Source of the DNA: Hippasteria phrygiana
Taxonomy: Eukaryota; Echinodermata; Asteroidea; Valvatida; Goniasteridae
Direction of reading: 5' to 3'
Assembly (NCBI GenBank): GCA_037893225.1
Contig: JAZGUH010000559.1
Span: 124,001-188,000, forward strand
DNA: 64,000 nt
Shown here: positions 12,658-25,300 of the stretch, piece after piece
How the letters are laid out: the number at the start of each line of letters is the position of its first letter
How positions within the stretch are numbered: the stretch's first letter is position 1
Made by a program: the position numbers and the translations under genes
The notes under the pieces: generated by a model
Database searches by the model: none
Told to the model about the DNA's origin: nothing
The model's input: only the letters and a program-made list of their open reading frames with translations

Positions 12658-13119
12658 AGGAAGAGCCTGGCTACGCCACTGCGTATATATACTTGGTGCC
12701 TCATTTTGATGTATCACTCAATTTGACATCCTGATGAATATGGACATTATGTGGATAAAAACCTCGACAGTTTCTATTTATTTTTACTATTATAAGTCGT
12801 GTTTAATTCATTGGCCCGTAACTCCGAATAGCTCGGGCGCCCTCTTGTGACTCATTTTGTTGTTTGGGTAAAAACGAGAGACTTTGGCAAGTTAATTAAT
12901 GTGGATATGCTGGTTCACCGGTTCAGTAAAAATGCATCAAAACCTGTTTAATAGAACACTTGGTACCAGACTCCACTACACATCGCAATTTACACGTCAG
13001 TTTTATCATAAAACACACCTGGCTGCTTTCGTTTATTTCAAGTTTAAGCAGGTAGTTTTTAGGCTGTGGAAATGAAGAATCAAGCTGGAAGTCCTTGATC
13101 GAACAAGAGGGAACCAAAC
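12658..13119 (+). promoter_or_regulatory. Region upstream of TTC13 (promoter not resolved)
   Basis: This is the only unique-looking DNA between the repeat block and the TTC13 start codon, so the promoter and 5' UTR probably lie here. A TATA-like 'gtatatatac' occurs near 12681-12690, but nothing supports its use. No CpG-island-like stretch is visible. Confidence 0.3.
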
Positions 13120-13350
13120 ATGGTTGTCTTAGAAATGCTACGAGTAGGAGTAATTATCTGTTGCTGTGTCGGCCTGTTTGCTACGGTGGTTGCTCTGAAG
13201 GAGAACGTGCAAGTCAACGTGGACGTTCACTACCAAATGCAGGATGGAAACCAGTGCAGTTCACCGCCGCAGGCCACGCACAAAGTGTCGCTGAGCATCC
13301 CCAAAGAAATATTGGACAAAGTCCTTAAAGAGCAAAGTCTACAAAGACAG
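13120..13350 (+). CDS. TTC13: TTC13 exon 1 (start, signal-peptide-like)
   Basis: Codons 1-77. After MVVLEMLRVG comes a hydrophobic run, VIICCCVGLFATVVAL, typical of a cleaved signal peptide. The segment to residue 77 has weak family similarity. The donor is acaaagacag|gttagg, phase 0. The start is chosen because it is the first ATG of the open frame, has a strong context and opens directly into the hydrophobic segment. Confidence 0.8.
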
Positions 13351-16300
13351 GTTAGGAAGGACGGACCAAGCCAAGACTTCTTCATCATTTTATAGGTCAT
13401 AACTTGAACTTGAAGGCTTCATTATGTGCAAGATTGGACTCACTTTGAAAGTTTGATTTGAAGGTGGATGGAGGAGGGGTGGGGCCAGGGGGGCGCACAA
13501 GTAGGCTAGGCTAATTCACAGCACTCCCTCACTGTCACTTTAATTTTGTTTTTGAATTTGGAATTTTAAGAAATGCACTTCCACAATTACCTTGACTTAA
13601 CTTGAATTTACAGAAGTAGTTATGGTGGTATTGTTTTGTTTTGTAATTGTATAACTATAATTACGAAAGCTAACAAATTTGGCATTAATGCAGCCAGGAT
13701 TTCACATTTTTGAAAAAGTATAGACCTTATCGGAGATACCGCCTGGTTGAGTCTGCACAATGGTCAAAAGGGATTGTGAGAAGGAAAAAGGAACAAACAT
13801 TACTCCTTTTTCCTTCCCACAATCCCTTGTGACCATTGCGGACTCAACCAGGCATGTAAAATGATGATGTAGGTCTATCTCTGATAAGGTCTATAGCATA
13901 AATATTTGGATGCAAAATTGTTTCTACATTTACGTTTATGTTAAATACTCAGCAGGATCCATCGGATTGGAGGTATATGCCAAGGGTGACAACATTTCAT
14001 AGAAATGGTCAAAAGCTAAATTTATGCCAGATTTGTTGATTTACAGAAAAAAGGCTGTTTTTACATTTGGGGGGGGGGGGGGGGGGGGGGGGGGGTTGAT
14101 GTTTATAGCTTCCCTAGTCCCCTGCAGAACTGCACCAGCTGTGAGTATTATAAACATGTGCTACATGTATCCATACATCCATTTTGTTTTTGTTTTTTTA
14201 TTTCACCAATGCTTTTGCATTTTTCCTCCAACCTAAATCCTTCAATAACCTCTGATGGGGACCGCTACCTGAATCCTGCAAAATCCTCTAGTGGGTTTTT
14301 GGATAAACACCCCAGTAATCACAGTCCTCCAAAATCATCCAGAATCAGATTGGGCCTGTCGAGTGCAATCTGGAGTTTTGCGCAAGTTTATTGTACTCCC
14401 TCCTGAGTTCATATCCCTATAAATTGATTTCATTCAAAGGGAAAATAGCTCGGGAGGGAGTACAATAAACTTGCGCAAATCTCCAGATTGCGCTCGACAG
14501 GCCTGATGACCTGGATCCTCCATTTTGCTCCAGAGGCAAAATCTTTAGGCCATCAGCCTGGGGGGGTTGGTCAGTATCAAATGAGGGGAATAATGCTCAC
14601 GGTGATTTTTGGCAAGGTGTGCACCCCTGTACATGCTGTAGTTGGAAAAAATGTGATAGCATTGCAGCGGTGGCAGCTTTTTAGGTGTTATCACCCTTTA
14701 AAGATAAAAATGGCTGTCAAAATGCTTGTTAACACATATAATTAATCCGGTAACAAGCATATTGGTGGCCATTTTGAAGAAAAAAATTAAAAAGTGATAA
14801 CACCCAAAAAGCTGCCACCGCTCACGCTGCAATGCTATCACACATTTTCCAACTCTAGGTGTGCATACCTTGCCAAAAATCGCTATGAGCATTACTCCTC
14901 TCGATCATTTGATACCGGTGGACCAATTTTTGGACCGAGGCTGATGGCCTACTTGTAATGCCCTCAATCCTGCAAAATCCTCTGATGCTTCAACTTCCAA
15001 AGACCCTCGATCTGCCAAATTCCTCCATTTGCCAAAGAGGATTTTGGAAGATTTGGGAAGATTAGGGTTTGATGCACCTACCCGAGGTAGTGACGTTGAT
15101 CATAATACATAATCATTGTCACTTGGCAGAAGCTTGGACGAGTTGGCTCCCAAGAAATGAACCAGCTAAGCAACCCTGGAGTAGCCGATTACAAGGAGAG
15201 CAGCTGTGCACACTGTGGACTCAGCGTTACTCCTCATCTCATGGAGACGGTTACCATTGGAGAACTCGTCCAAGCGTGTGGTATGGCCATTGTGATTCTT
15301 GTCTTATGAGGTGTACAATGTCTATTTCAAACCACGGGCCATAGCCATGGTTTGAAAAAAGACCACCTGGCTGGTTGTGAATGTGAGTGTTATGAATAGA
15401 TGGAGCTTTTTCAAACAAAGCTATCATTGACACAAAATGGGAGCGGCTCCAAGTGCGATGAATATGGACACTGTATTCAGTATGGTGCTTATTGTTTGCA
15501 TTATGCTTGGCGGCACAGCCTGTTCCTAGCATACAAAGAGATTCATTTTTCAAAACTACAAAGATTGTAAGATTTGAAAGAAAAATCACAACTGGTGTCG
15601 TTTGGTCTTTGAGTCTGCCAGAGCAATGCCCAAGATACTGGACTCTGTCCACTGGTGCAGTATGAATTTCAAGCCCTCCCCAACCAACTAGTCTGCCAAC
15701 ATCAATGCAAATGATAGATTTTCAAATAGTTTTCACCCTGTCCAACTTCAAGTATGACTGTGTGAAGTGTCGCGTCTTCACAATCACTTGGTACCAACTA
15801 GATTGGTCAATTATGGGGTCAAATTTTTCACTGTTGTTTTGGTTGTCAATCTGCCATATTTTCAACAGGTAAGTGCAATTGCCTATTTCTCTGTCATAAA
15901 AAACAAACATATTTTTGCAGTTTAATACCAGCTCAGCCCAGTCAGAAAACAAAATAAATCTATAAAATAGCATGCTGCAATTAGTATAGATCTCCTATTC
16001 CATGTGTCCATGGAATTCTGAAGTGTGACATCATTTGTCATTGTATGCACTAATGTCTTTGTACACATACATGCACCTGTAATTGTGTCCGTGAATGAGA
16101 AATATGTACCACACTTCAGTACTCTATATTCTTGCAAAATCCCCTTAGACATTTAAAGCAAGATATGGGACAGAGGGAACCCCCCCCCCCCTTATCTCAG
16201 GAATTCCTTTCAAATGTGTTTAGTCTGGAGTGTGTATAGGGTACAGGGACAAGAGAGGGTACCCCTGGGTCTCATACCTTGTTGGGTATACCCTACATGT

Positions 16301-19300
16301 TGAGGTCAACTTGCACGCTTTATGGTCAGTTATTACTGCACACTTCACTGAGCAGGTCACAACTGTCTGAAACTCAAAGTTACAAGTCTGGGGTATTGAA
16401 GTCTCTTTTGGTTGTGACTGATGCAGATTCACATTTCAACTCCCTCAGGTCCCATTCAAACCAGACTTGACAAAATTCAGATAGAGCTGTGGCAAACTTG
16501 ATTCTATTGTTTGAAACTTTGCATGGTGGAGTTGTAACCTGGAAAGTAGGTTGCAGGTACACAATGGAAAGATATCTGTAGGGAAGTGTGTTGACTCCGA
16601 GAGTTGGAATTGAAGCTTGAGTGGCTTTTCACAATGCACATCCCTGTATGATACATGTACCAGTCCATGGTGACGAATGGTGACTAGAAACTATGTACCT
16701 GTACTGACTGTAGAAAAGTGCACTGGAGCCATAAAAAGCGAGCTCTGTGAAAATAAGTCCGGTGGTTTTCTTTTTTCACCAGGGCTCTGCAACAAGACAA
16801 ATGTTTTGTTTTTGATGTATATTTGAAATCTCGATTTTTTGAAAGGTGTTATTACAAAAAAGCACGATCAATGACAAATGACGTCACACTTGTGAGCTCT
16901 GTGAACACATGGAATACGAGATACAATATTTTATAATATAAAAGATATAATACATGTATTCCTTTTGTTTTCTAACTTGGCTGAGTTGGTGAAGTTTCTT
17001 TTGTGACAGAGAAATAGGCACTTCAACTTATGTGCAGATTGACAAGCAAAACAATAGTTAAAAATTGGGCCTTGACTTTTGACCAATCATTTACATTGCT
17101 GTTGGTAGACTAGTCCATACCAAGACATTCACAGGAAAAGTGACACTTGAACACTCGTACTTAAAGTTGAAAATTTAACATTTTATTATTATTTTATTTT
17201 AAAATTGTTGGTGTTAATTACTTTTTTCAGAGCAAAGACTGAAACCCTAAAGTTTTGTTGGAAACTGCAGTTCACTCGTGTAAATTTTTTCAATTTAAGA
17301 AGCATGCTTTCTTTTCTTAACCCCTTGCGTACGGATGATGCCATAGGGTGCAAATAATACAGTGTCACCAGGCCGGATGACGCCACTGGCCGCTGTTTGT
17401 GCAGTTTCAATCCATTGTTGGATTATTGTGTATGTCATGCTTGACTGCACCATCAAATTTTAGCGGTTCGAATTGGCTGCCAGAACCGCTGCAACACCTG
17501 ACGTCTCCCGTAAAATACCGTGCTCAAGGGGTTAACACCTTTCAAACGTCATGAAAAATCGAGATTTCAAATATTCATCAATAAAAAAGAACGTTTGTCA
17601 TGGCTGGGCCCATGATGAAATATAACAAAATAACAACAACAAAATATTTTTAAAACACCTGACTGATTTTCACCGAGTTAGTTTTTTTTATATGGCTGTA
17701 CTTTTCCACACAGCAGTTGGTGCAGTTACCTGCATTTCTAGTTAGTCACCATGGCGCCATGGATTGGTAGCATACAGGGATGTGCATTGTGGAAAGCCAC
17801 TCAAGCATTATTTCCAATTCTGTGCAGGATTTACAAATGAACTTTACTTTTGTTATGATCCGTGCAGTTGAGTGTTGGCTTTGACTCTTTTGTTTTGTTT
17901 TTCTTCTGTTTCTCTTTGTACATGTAGCTCCGTACCTCGATTTGCTTTTAGCCTTGTTTGGGGTGAACTTGCAAAAAAAAATATAAAAACACGGTTTAAC
18001 CTGTCTCATACGTAAATGTAGGGTTGGATGATCACTCCAAGGTGATCCACATGTGGTTTGTTTTGTTTAGATTTCATGCTGTCTGGTCACATGGGTGAAA
18101 AAAGGTCTTATGCTCAACTAGTGACTGCATGCTGTCGTGAATGCCCTGTTTTTTTGCATGTAATATGTTTGACATTTTGGGGCTGGTTACAGTCACCTGT
18201 ATGCAACATGCATGCATGCAATTTCTGTCATTGCACTCAATTCACGGCAAAAAGAGTTTTTCGTGTTTTTTTTTATGGGGTTTAATTTTTTGGTTTTAGT
18301 TGCATCGAAATTTTTTCTTCGAAATGAAATCTTATTTCGGAGATCCTTGCTCTGTCTGGGAATTTAAATTTCAATCTATTTTCCCTTACTAAGGAATTAT
18401 GGAAGAAACTGTATTAAAAAAAAGAAGAAACTTACAAAATCGGGCACTTAATATTGGTCTTCCGAAAATGTATATTGTTATATTTTCTTTTATATGTGCA
18501 AACATTGATTCTTTAGAATTAGGAGTGTCCCAGCATCCCACTCCTCATTCAAATTTTGAAACGTATTATATCTGTCACTTTTTTGTGTGTGGAATGTCGC
18601 ACCAGAAAGCTCATTATATCGTAACGCTCACAAATTAGCAATAGCAATTAAATTGTAAAAAAAAATTTGTCAGGGTGATCCGCCCCAAAACACAGACTTA
18701 CGTAGCTGCTTTAACAGCAGTTTCAATTTTCATACAAGAATTTAACCTAGTAAATTCACTTGTTGTGGTAAGCTGGCCATTCACATGCTTTTCAAGCTTG
18801 TACATGATACAACTTTTAAACTTTGATGGACAGAGGGAGGTAGGAAGAAGAGCCTGTCCCATGCAAATAATGCAGTGTAAACAGCAGGATTTAATCCATT
18901 ATGTGAATCCATGATTTGCCCTTGGTTGGGGTTTGTTTACCGAAAACTTTTTAAATAACTCCCTCTACCCCCCCCCCCCCCCCCTCAAAAAAAAACCAAA
19001 AAAAAAAAAGACAATGGACCGGGTATACTAGTATAACTATTCGCCTGGTTTGGAGTTGATGAATAGACCCCTTCATGTTTTTTTATATCAGGGTCTGCCT
19101 ATGACCTACGTGTAAAGTGTACACGTGTGTCTGAAGTTTAAGTACAAGGTCACAGAGGACAATGCATACGTTCTAAATAAACAATTATGTCCTGGCCCCT
19201 GGAAAAGATTACACTATTAGCTTGAAAGGGTTTATGACTAAACAAAATTTACAACCTTTTTTTTGGGGGGGGGGGGAGGGGGGTGAGGGGGGTGAGGGCG

Positions 19301-22300
19301 CGCGCGAAGTGCTTCAACCCTGAAACAAAATACGACAAATTCCAACAGGTGCATGTATATTTAGCTGCTACCCTGCTGAATATATACAACAATATCCAAC
19401 ACACCATGTAGTTTGTGTTGACTGCTACATGTACAAACCCAACAAATTACAACAGCTTTTTAGCACAGTTGGATTTTGTTGGATTTAGCAGGAGTAGGGC
19501 TAAACTAATCAATAAACAGAGTGCATAGTCAACCACGTGGCTGGGCAGAGGTCTACCGTGTCCCCTGTCGGCCTGTTAGTTTCACATCACGGGTTACCTA
19601 ACGTCTATAGAGTACCGAAGTCGGACCTCAGTTGGCACGACAACTGGCTCCACACAAATGGAGATTTTGACTGTTCCTTTGTTAACAGCCAGTCATGCAA
19701 ACACATTGACACAAAATAACAAAAGTATTCTGGTTCCAAACATTGCATTGACGTCATCACTTCGGTACTCTATGGACGACGGGCATAGCCACAGTTTGGA
19801 AAGGACCACCTACATGTACTATACACACATTCCTGTGCGAACTCATTGTTCTTGAATGGGAGTGCAATGAATAGATGGAGCTTTTTCAAACAAAGCTTTC
19901 ATTCACATGAAAGGGGCTGCCTCCAAGCGTGATGAATAGGACCACTCTATTCAGTGAGGTGCCTATTGTTTGCGTTTACGCTTGGCTGCACAGACCATTC
20001 TTGGCATACCAGCCCCCCCATCAATAACAGCAGGACACAATGGGTTAACAGGGACCTTAGTTCTCCGTCCATAGGCATCGGATTGAATTTTGTTTCTCTA
20101 CAGGAATGACGCAGTAGATTGACCAAAACAAAAGTCCAGTAGGAATATAGCTGCACGTTATGCCCTTTCTTACACAATAAGAAATAATCACGTTAATTGA
20201 GTGGGATGTGAACCCACAACCTTCTTCTTCTTTTGCAAATGCCCTGACAGTTTGGTCATTATTTTGTTTGATTGTGATTCGTCATTTGCAGAATCGGGCG
20301 ATGCTCGCACGGTCCCAGGGGCTTGCGCTCAGATGGCCGCATCTTGGGTCGAGGAAAGCAACAATCCCAAGATTGTTGAGGTAATACGTAACCAGGGGCC
20401 ATTTTTACGGAGCCGCTAAGCACAAACATTTGCTTGGTAAAAGCAGGTTACCAGCTAAAACTAAGCTAAAAAATAAACAAAAATAATACCAGTGGCAAGC
20501 AGTATTCATCACTTGAAAATTTGGTTGGTAATCCTGTTTTTACTGAGGAGAACTTTTCATGCAAGCAAATTTCAGAATCTGAAAACAGGGTGTCCAAATT
20601 TGCTGTACATTGTAAATTGAAAAATAGGCTGTAGTTGCTTAGTTGTAATACTGTTACATGCAGATGGTGAATTAAATATCCAAACAGGGTGTCCTAAGGA
20701 CACCCAGACACCATGGCTCATCCTAACAATTTCCATGTTACTGGTCAACCTCAACCAGTATCATTGAATGACATAAATGCGAGTGTATCGTAAAAAGCTA
20801 TTCATAACATACATTTTCCACAGCATACATGTACATGTATCCAGGGATCGAAATATCCAATGGACCGCTGGACCGAGTCCATGATTTGAGCGTTGGTCTA
20901 GTGAACTCTTGACCGAACTAGCTAGTCCAGTGGTCTAGTGATTTTTTTCATACACAGCTATCACTAAAATCCATCTTTTTCTAAATCTGGTATAAAACTG
21001 AAAAAAGCCCCATAATTTCTGGAATGGCCATTTTTAGTTTTGAGGCAGGAAGTTTAAATCAAAACAGCATTTCTAACCCCCTCCCCCAACAAGGTCGGCA
21101 AAGGGGGGAAAAATCGAAACAGCACACTCATTTAAAACACTGTGTGTTCTTATTTTTTACTATTGGTCTTGTGAAATACCTTCCGGTCTAGTAAATATGT
21201 TGTGCTACGAGCCCAGCTGTCTAGTAGATTTTTACCTGAAATTTGACCCCGGATGTATTCCTTCCCCACTGTTGTAAATATGACTGATGCAGGACGTGGT
21301 CATTTAGTTAATCCTAGCATAATGTCTGTATTGGTTGTCAAAAGGTACCAGTAGTTTTGTGGACATTAACAGTAGTTTAATGGGACAAAACTCATTTTGG
21401 AGATTATGAAACGGAAGCAGGAAAAGATTGATGTCACTAATTTGCATAACAGAATTTCTGCCCACTAGTATTTTTGTGTTGCGATTTCCAGCTGAATGTT
21501 CATGAAACAGTAGTATGTAAAGTGGACAAAATTAGTATTGACAAAATTGGTATTGGATCATTGACGCATGACAGCCATTTTGCATTTTTGCTATTATGAC
21601 GAAGGCCATGATGTACACGTACAGTCTTTAAATAAATCAAAATTTCAAATTTAGCAGTGCCGCTGCTTGCAAGATGATGCATACCAGTGACCCACATTCC
21701 AACCAAATTTGGTTCCAGAATCCTCACACGGGATTGACATATTTGAGATTTGAGTGGAGAAGATACATACTAGAAGCAGAAAAAGAGACGTTCATTTTTT
21801 AACCCTAAACCCTAGGGTGCATGGATCAATTTGCAATACATCCACACAGGATGTGATATGAACTCTAAATTATATACCCAGCAAGATATGGGACAAGGGG
21901 TACCCTCTCCTGTCCATATACCCTATACACACTCCAGACTATTGTTACCTAACACTTCCCCCCCCCCCCCCCTTCCCCTTCCTGGATATCTGAAAGGAAT
22001 TCCTGAGATTCCGGGAACACATTGACCAACACAAAAGAGTGGGGGAGGGGGGTTCCCTCTGTCCCATATCTTGCTTCAAATGCTAAATTGTACTCAAAAT
22101 TATTAATTTTTACAGACATATTCCCTTGCAATGGTTGAAAAAGGCCTCGTCCCATTTGCCACGGGCAACCGGAAGGTGGATCACAAGCTCGGTGAGTTAC
22201 AATTTCATGCTTCGTCAAACGTAATCATGAATTAATATGTCATTTTTTAAAATGGAAGTTGCCCACTGCAAGGCTAAACCCATATGTTTTTCCCTGCGTC

Positions 22301-25300
22301 CAGATTTAAATATAGGATAAATCTTCAATAGATACATGTACTAAAGAAATTATCCCAATTTTTAGAGCTACCCCGCCTGGGTCTACCAGGCGGGGTAGCT
22401 ACTACCGTTGGTGAGACTAACTCACCACCCCCCCCCAAAAAAAAATAGGCTCATACATAATTTTACACATGAAATTTTCTTGGAAGATTTAAAGACATTA
22501 AAATACATTGAGTGCATGTGATATTACTCTCGTACAGTGTCCAGTATGGGTGTGCATTTACGGGTAGTAAAAGAACCGGGTACCCGATTGAAAAAAATAT
22601 GGGTACCTGGGAACCCGTTAAAGAAAACCAACCCAAAACTTCCAATCCCGGAAGTTGTAATAATGTCTTTTTCTGAGATTCAAAAAAGCCTGATTTCAGA
22701 CAAAAGTCTTAAAAATTTCATGCATGTCCAGTAAACATGATCACTTCTCCGCCTTTTGCGCCGGTATATCACAAAAGACGGTTGTCAGGAAGCTTTATAC
22801 AGTTGTATTTTATACATGTATTGTTGAATGAGGGATGCTATTATGTCTTGTCAAGGCTTTTCATTCATACCCAGACTACGAAAACCACGACCGGCAAATT
22901 CCCTTTATTGTCAACTTTTGTGAGCATTCATGAACATGAAATCTGTGCTGGTTTCCCATGTAGTCGGGTTTTAATTTTGAAAATTCCCGACAGATAACAT
23001 TCAAACCTTTTCTTTTTCATTGTCTGAGAAGTTACTACCGTATGCGATGATGTAAAGTTGTACGGGTACTCGATTCCATAATCTGGAATCGGTTCCTGAC
23101 ATGAACGGTTGGGTACTCGGGTACCCGGTTCCGATGCACACCCCTATTGTCCAGCATTTGTGGCAATTCATCTCTTTGTTTTTCCCAGCATCTGTGCACA
23201 CAGAACTAACAAGTCATCAGTGTTACAGTATTTGCTATAAAATACTAAACCCCCAAATCGATTTCCCGTACTACGCATAAATGCATAACCCCTAATGCGT
23301 GTAGGGACAGTAATTGATAGACATACACTGTAACGGCAACTTGACCCTGTCTCTGAACTGATTTGTTTGATTCTGTTATTCTTCCTCCTTAGCCTATGGT
23401 GTGGTCCTTCTGAATACTGGTCGTTATGACGATGCTATTGTCCACATGAATGAGGTTGTGAGGGACCACCCTGAGCTTGTCGGGGCGTACCACACCAGAG
23501 GTACAGCATATGCCAAGAAAGGTGTCCGGGTATGTTGTGTAATTATTTTAACCCTAACCCCCTCCAATTTTTGTTCATATGGTCCTGCTAAATCCAACCA
23601 TTTCCAATGAAACTGAAATGAGAAGCCTGCTAAAGTGCAACAAAATCCAACAGCAAATTTGGTTGGATTCTGCAGTGTATCACCTACACACCAGCCTTGG
23701 CATTTTGCAGCTACCCGGCTGAATCCAACAAAATACAACAGGTATTTGTTTGTATGAACCTTGCCCAATTCAAGTAAGATTTTACCAGAGGTCTGCTTCC
23801 ACCCTGCTAAATATGACAAAATCCAGCAGGTGTATTTAGCTGCTACCCTGCTGAATATAATATCCAACACACCATGTAGTTTCTGTTGACTGCTAAATCC
23901 AACAAATTACAACAGCTTTTTACCATTGTTGGATTTTGTTGGATTTAGTCAGGGATATGGTTCAGGTGACAAGCCGTGGCTCCACAGATTTATTATTTAA
24001 CCTGGTTAATTCCATTTGATATTGTTTTCTGCAGTTTCCAGTGAATGCAGAATTGGCCCTGCAAGACTTCAACAAGGCAATAGAACTTCTTCCTAGTGCA
24101 GAGGAAGGATGGGAGAGAAGGGCAGAGGTGAGTAGTTGAGTAGTAAGAACTCAAAACCCAGATGTTTAATGAAGCCCAGCCACAATAACACCCCTCCCTC
24201 ATTCCTTTAACCTTGCACACCTGGCCACACAGCAAGGGTCAGACATGTCATCAGTGAGAATAGCAGAGGTCATCACTCGGTCATCACTCCGGACCCAAAT
24301 TTCTCTCTCATGCCCCCCATCCCAATCCACACACGTTCTACCCCTACCTCAGCCCAACATTCTTTAGAAAAGCTTCAGTCCTCACTGTGTGTCCTGTTAT
24401 TCTGCAGTGATGTAGTCGAGGCCATCACAAGACCCTGCAAGACCAGCACAAGACCTTCAGTCTTAATTCAAGTCTTAAGCTGTTCAAATGAACTGTATTA
24501 AAAGCATTCCTTTCTCATGGTTTATGCCTGTTACTTGTGCCTGTAACGAGCTAGTCTTGTGAATGGTCATGTGCATGGTCTTGTGCCTGATCTTGTGATG
24601 GTCTCGATTACATCACTGTTATTCTTGAACCACTTTTTCTCACCCAAACTACCCTACCCCAACTACCACACTCCAACTACCACACTCCAACCATCAAACT
24701 CCAGCCAATCACCTAAGCCACAGTATTCTCACCTAAGATGCTGGTAGCGAATACCAGAAGTGGGTAATCAAAGAGGTTGACCAGCCCACAACTTCCCATG
24801 CCACCTTAACTCCTTAATTACCTCTTAAATACAGAGGACGGCCATAGCCGTGGTTTGAAAAATAACCACCTGACCGGTTGACGTCCATAGGTGCATTTCT
24901 GCATGTACTCAATCAATTCATGTTTCAACTACATGTATATTGTTCTTAAATGGAAATATCCTGAATAGATGGAAGCTTTTTTAAACAAAGCTTTCATTCA
25001 CACAAGGGGTGGGGGGCTATTTAATCACTCACACCCCCCCCCCCCCCCCCGAAAAAATCTATATATAAGTATACATAACATGAACTGTCCATTATCACAC
25101 CAATCCTGCAAACCATGTGAGGTCTGCAGTTTTCGATACACTCCAGGGGTTGAGATTTCTGCTCCGGATTTTTCCTTATTTCAGATTTTTAGTGAGATGT
25201 CTTCCAGATTTCTGGAAGATTTTTTTGGCCTGAAATTGTTTTAATCATTCCAAAATGACCTCTGCAACCTGAAACAGTCTTCTTTTCATTCTAATGACTA

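Larger units (their letters stand above)
14230..15068. mobile_element. ATCCTCC-word element interrupted by two MITEs
   Basis: The segment matches the element at 59572-60065 piece by piece ('aatcctgcaaaatcctct', 'gataaacaccccag', 'cagattgggcc', 'tcaatcctgcaaaatcctct'). It ends in 'gattagggttt', a decayed form of the TTAGGGTTAA end used by this family. Two unrelated palindromic elements sit inside it (14357-14499 and 14548-14949). The 59572 copy preserves the empty site of the first. Confidence 0.7.

Noticed and set aside
12681..12690. TATA box of TTC13
   Set aside because: A lone AT run more than 400 bp before the ATG, without supporting motifs or a known transcript start.
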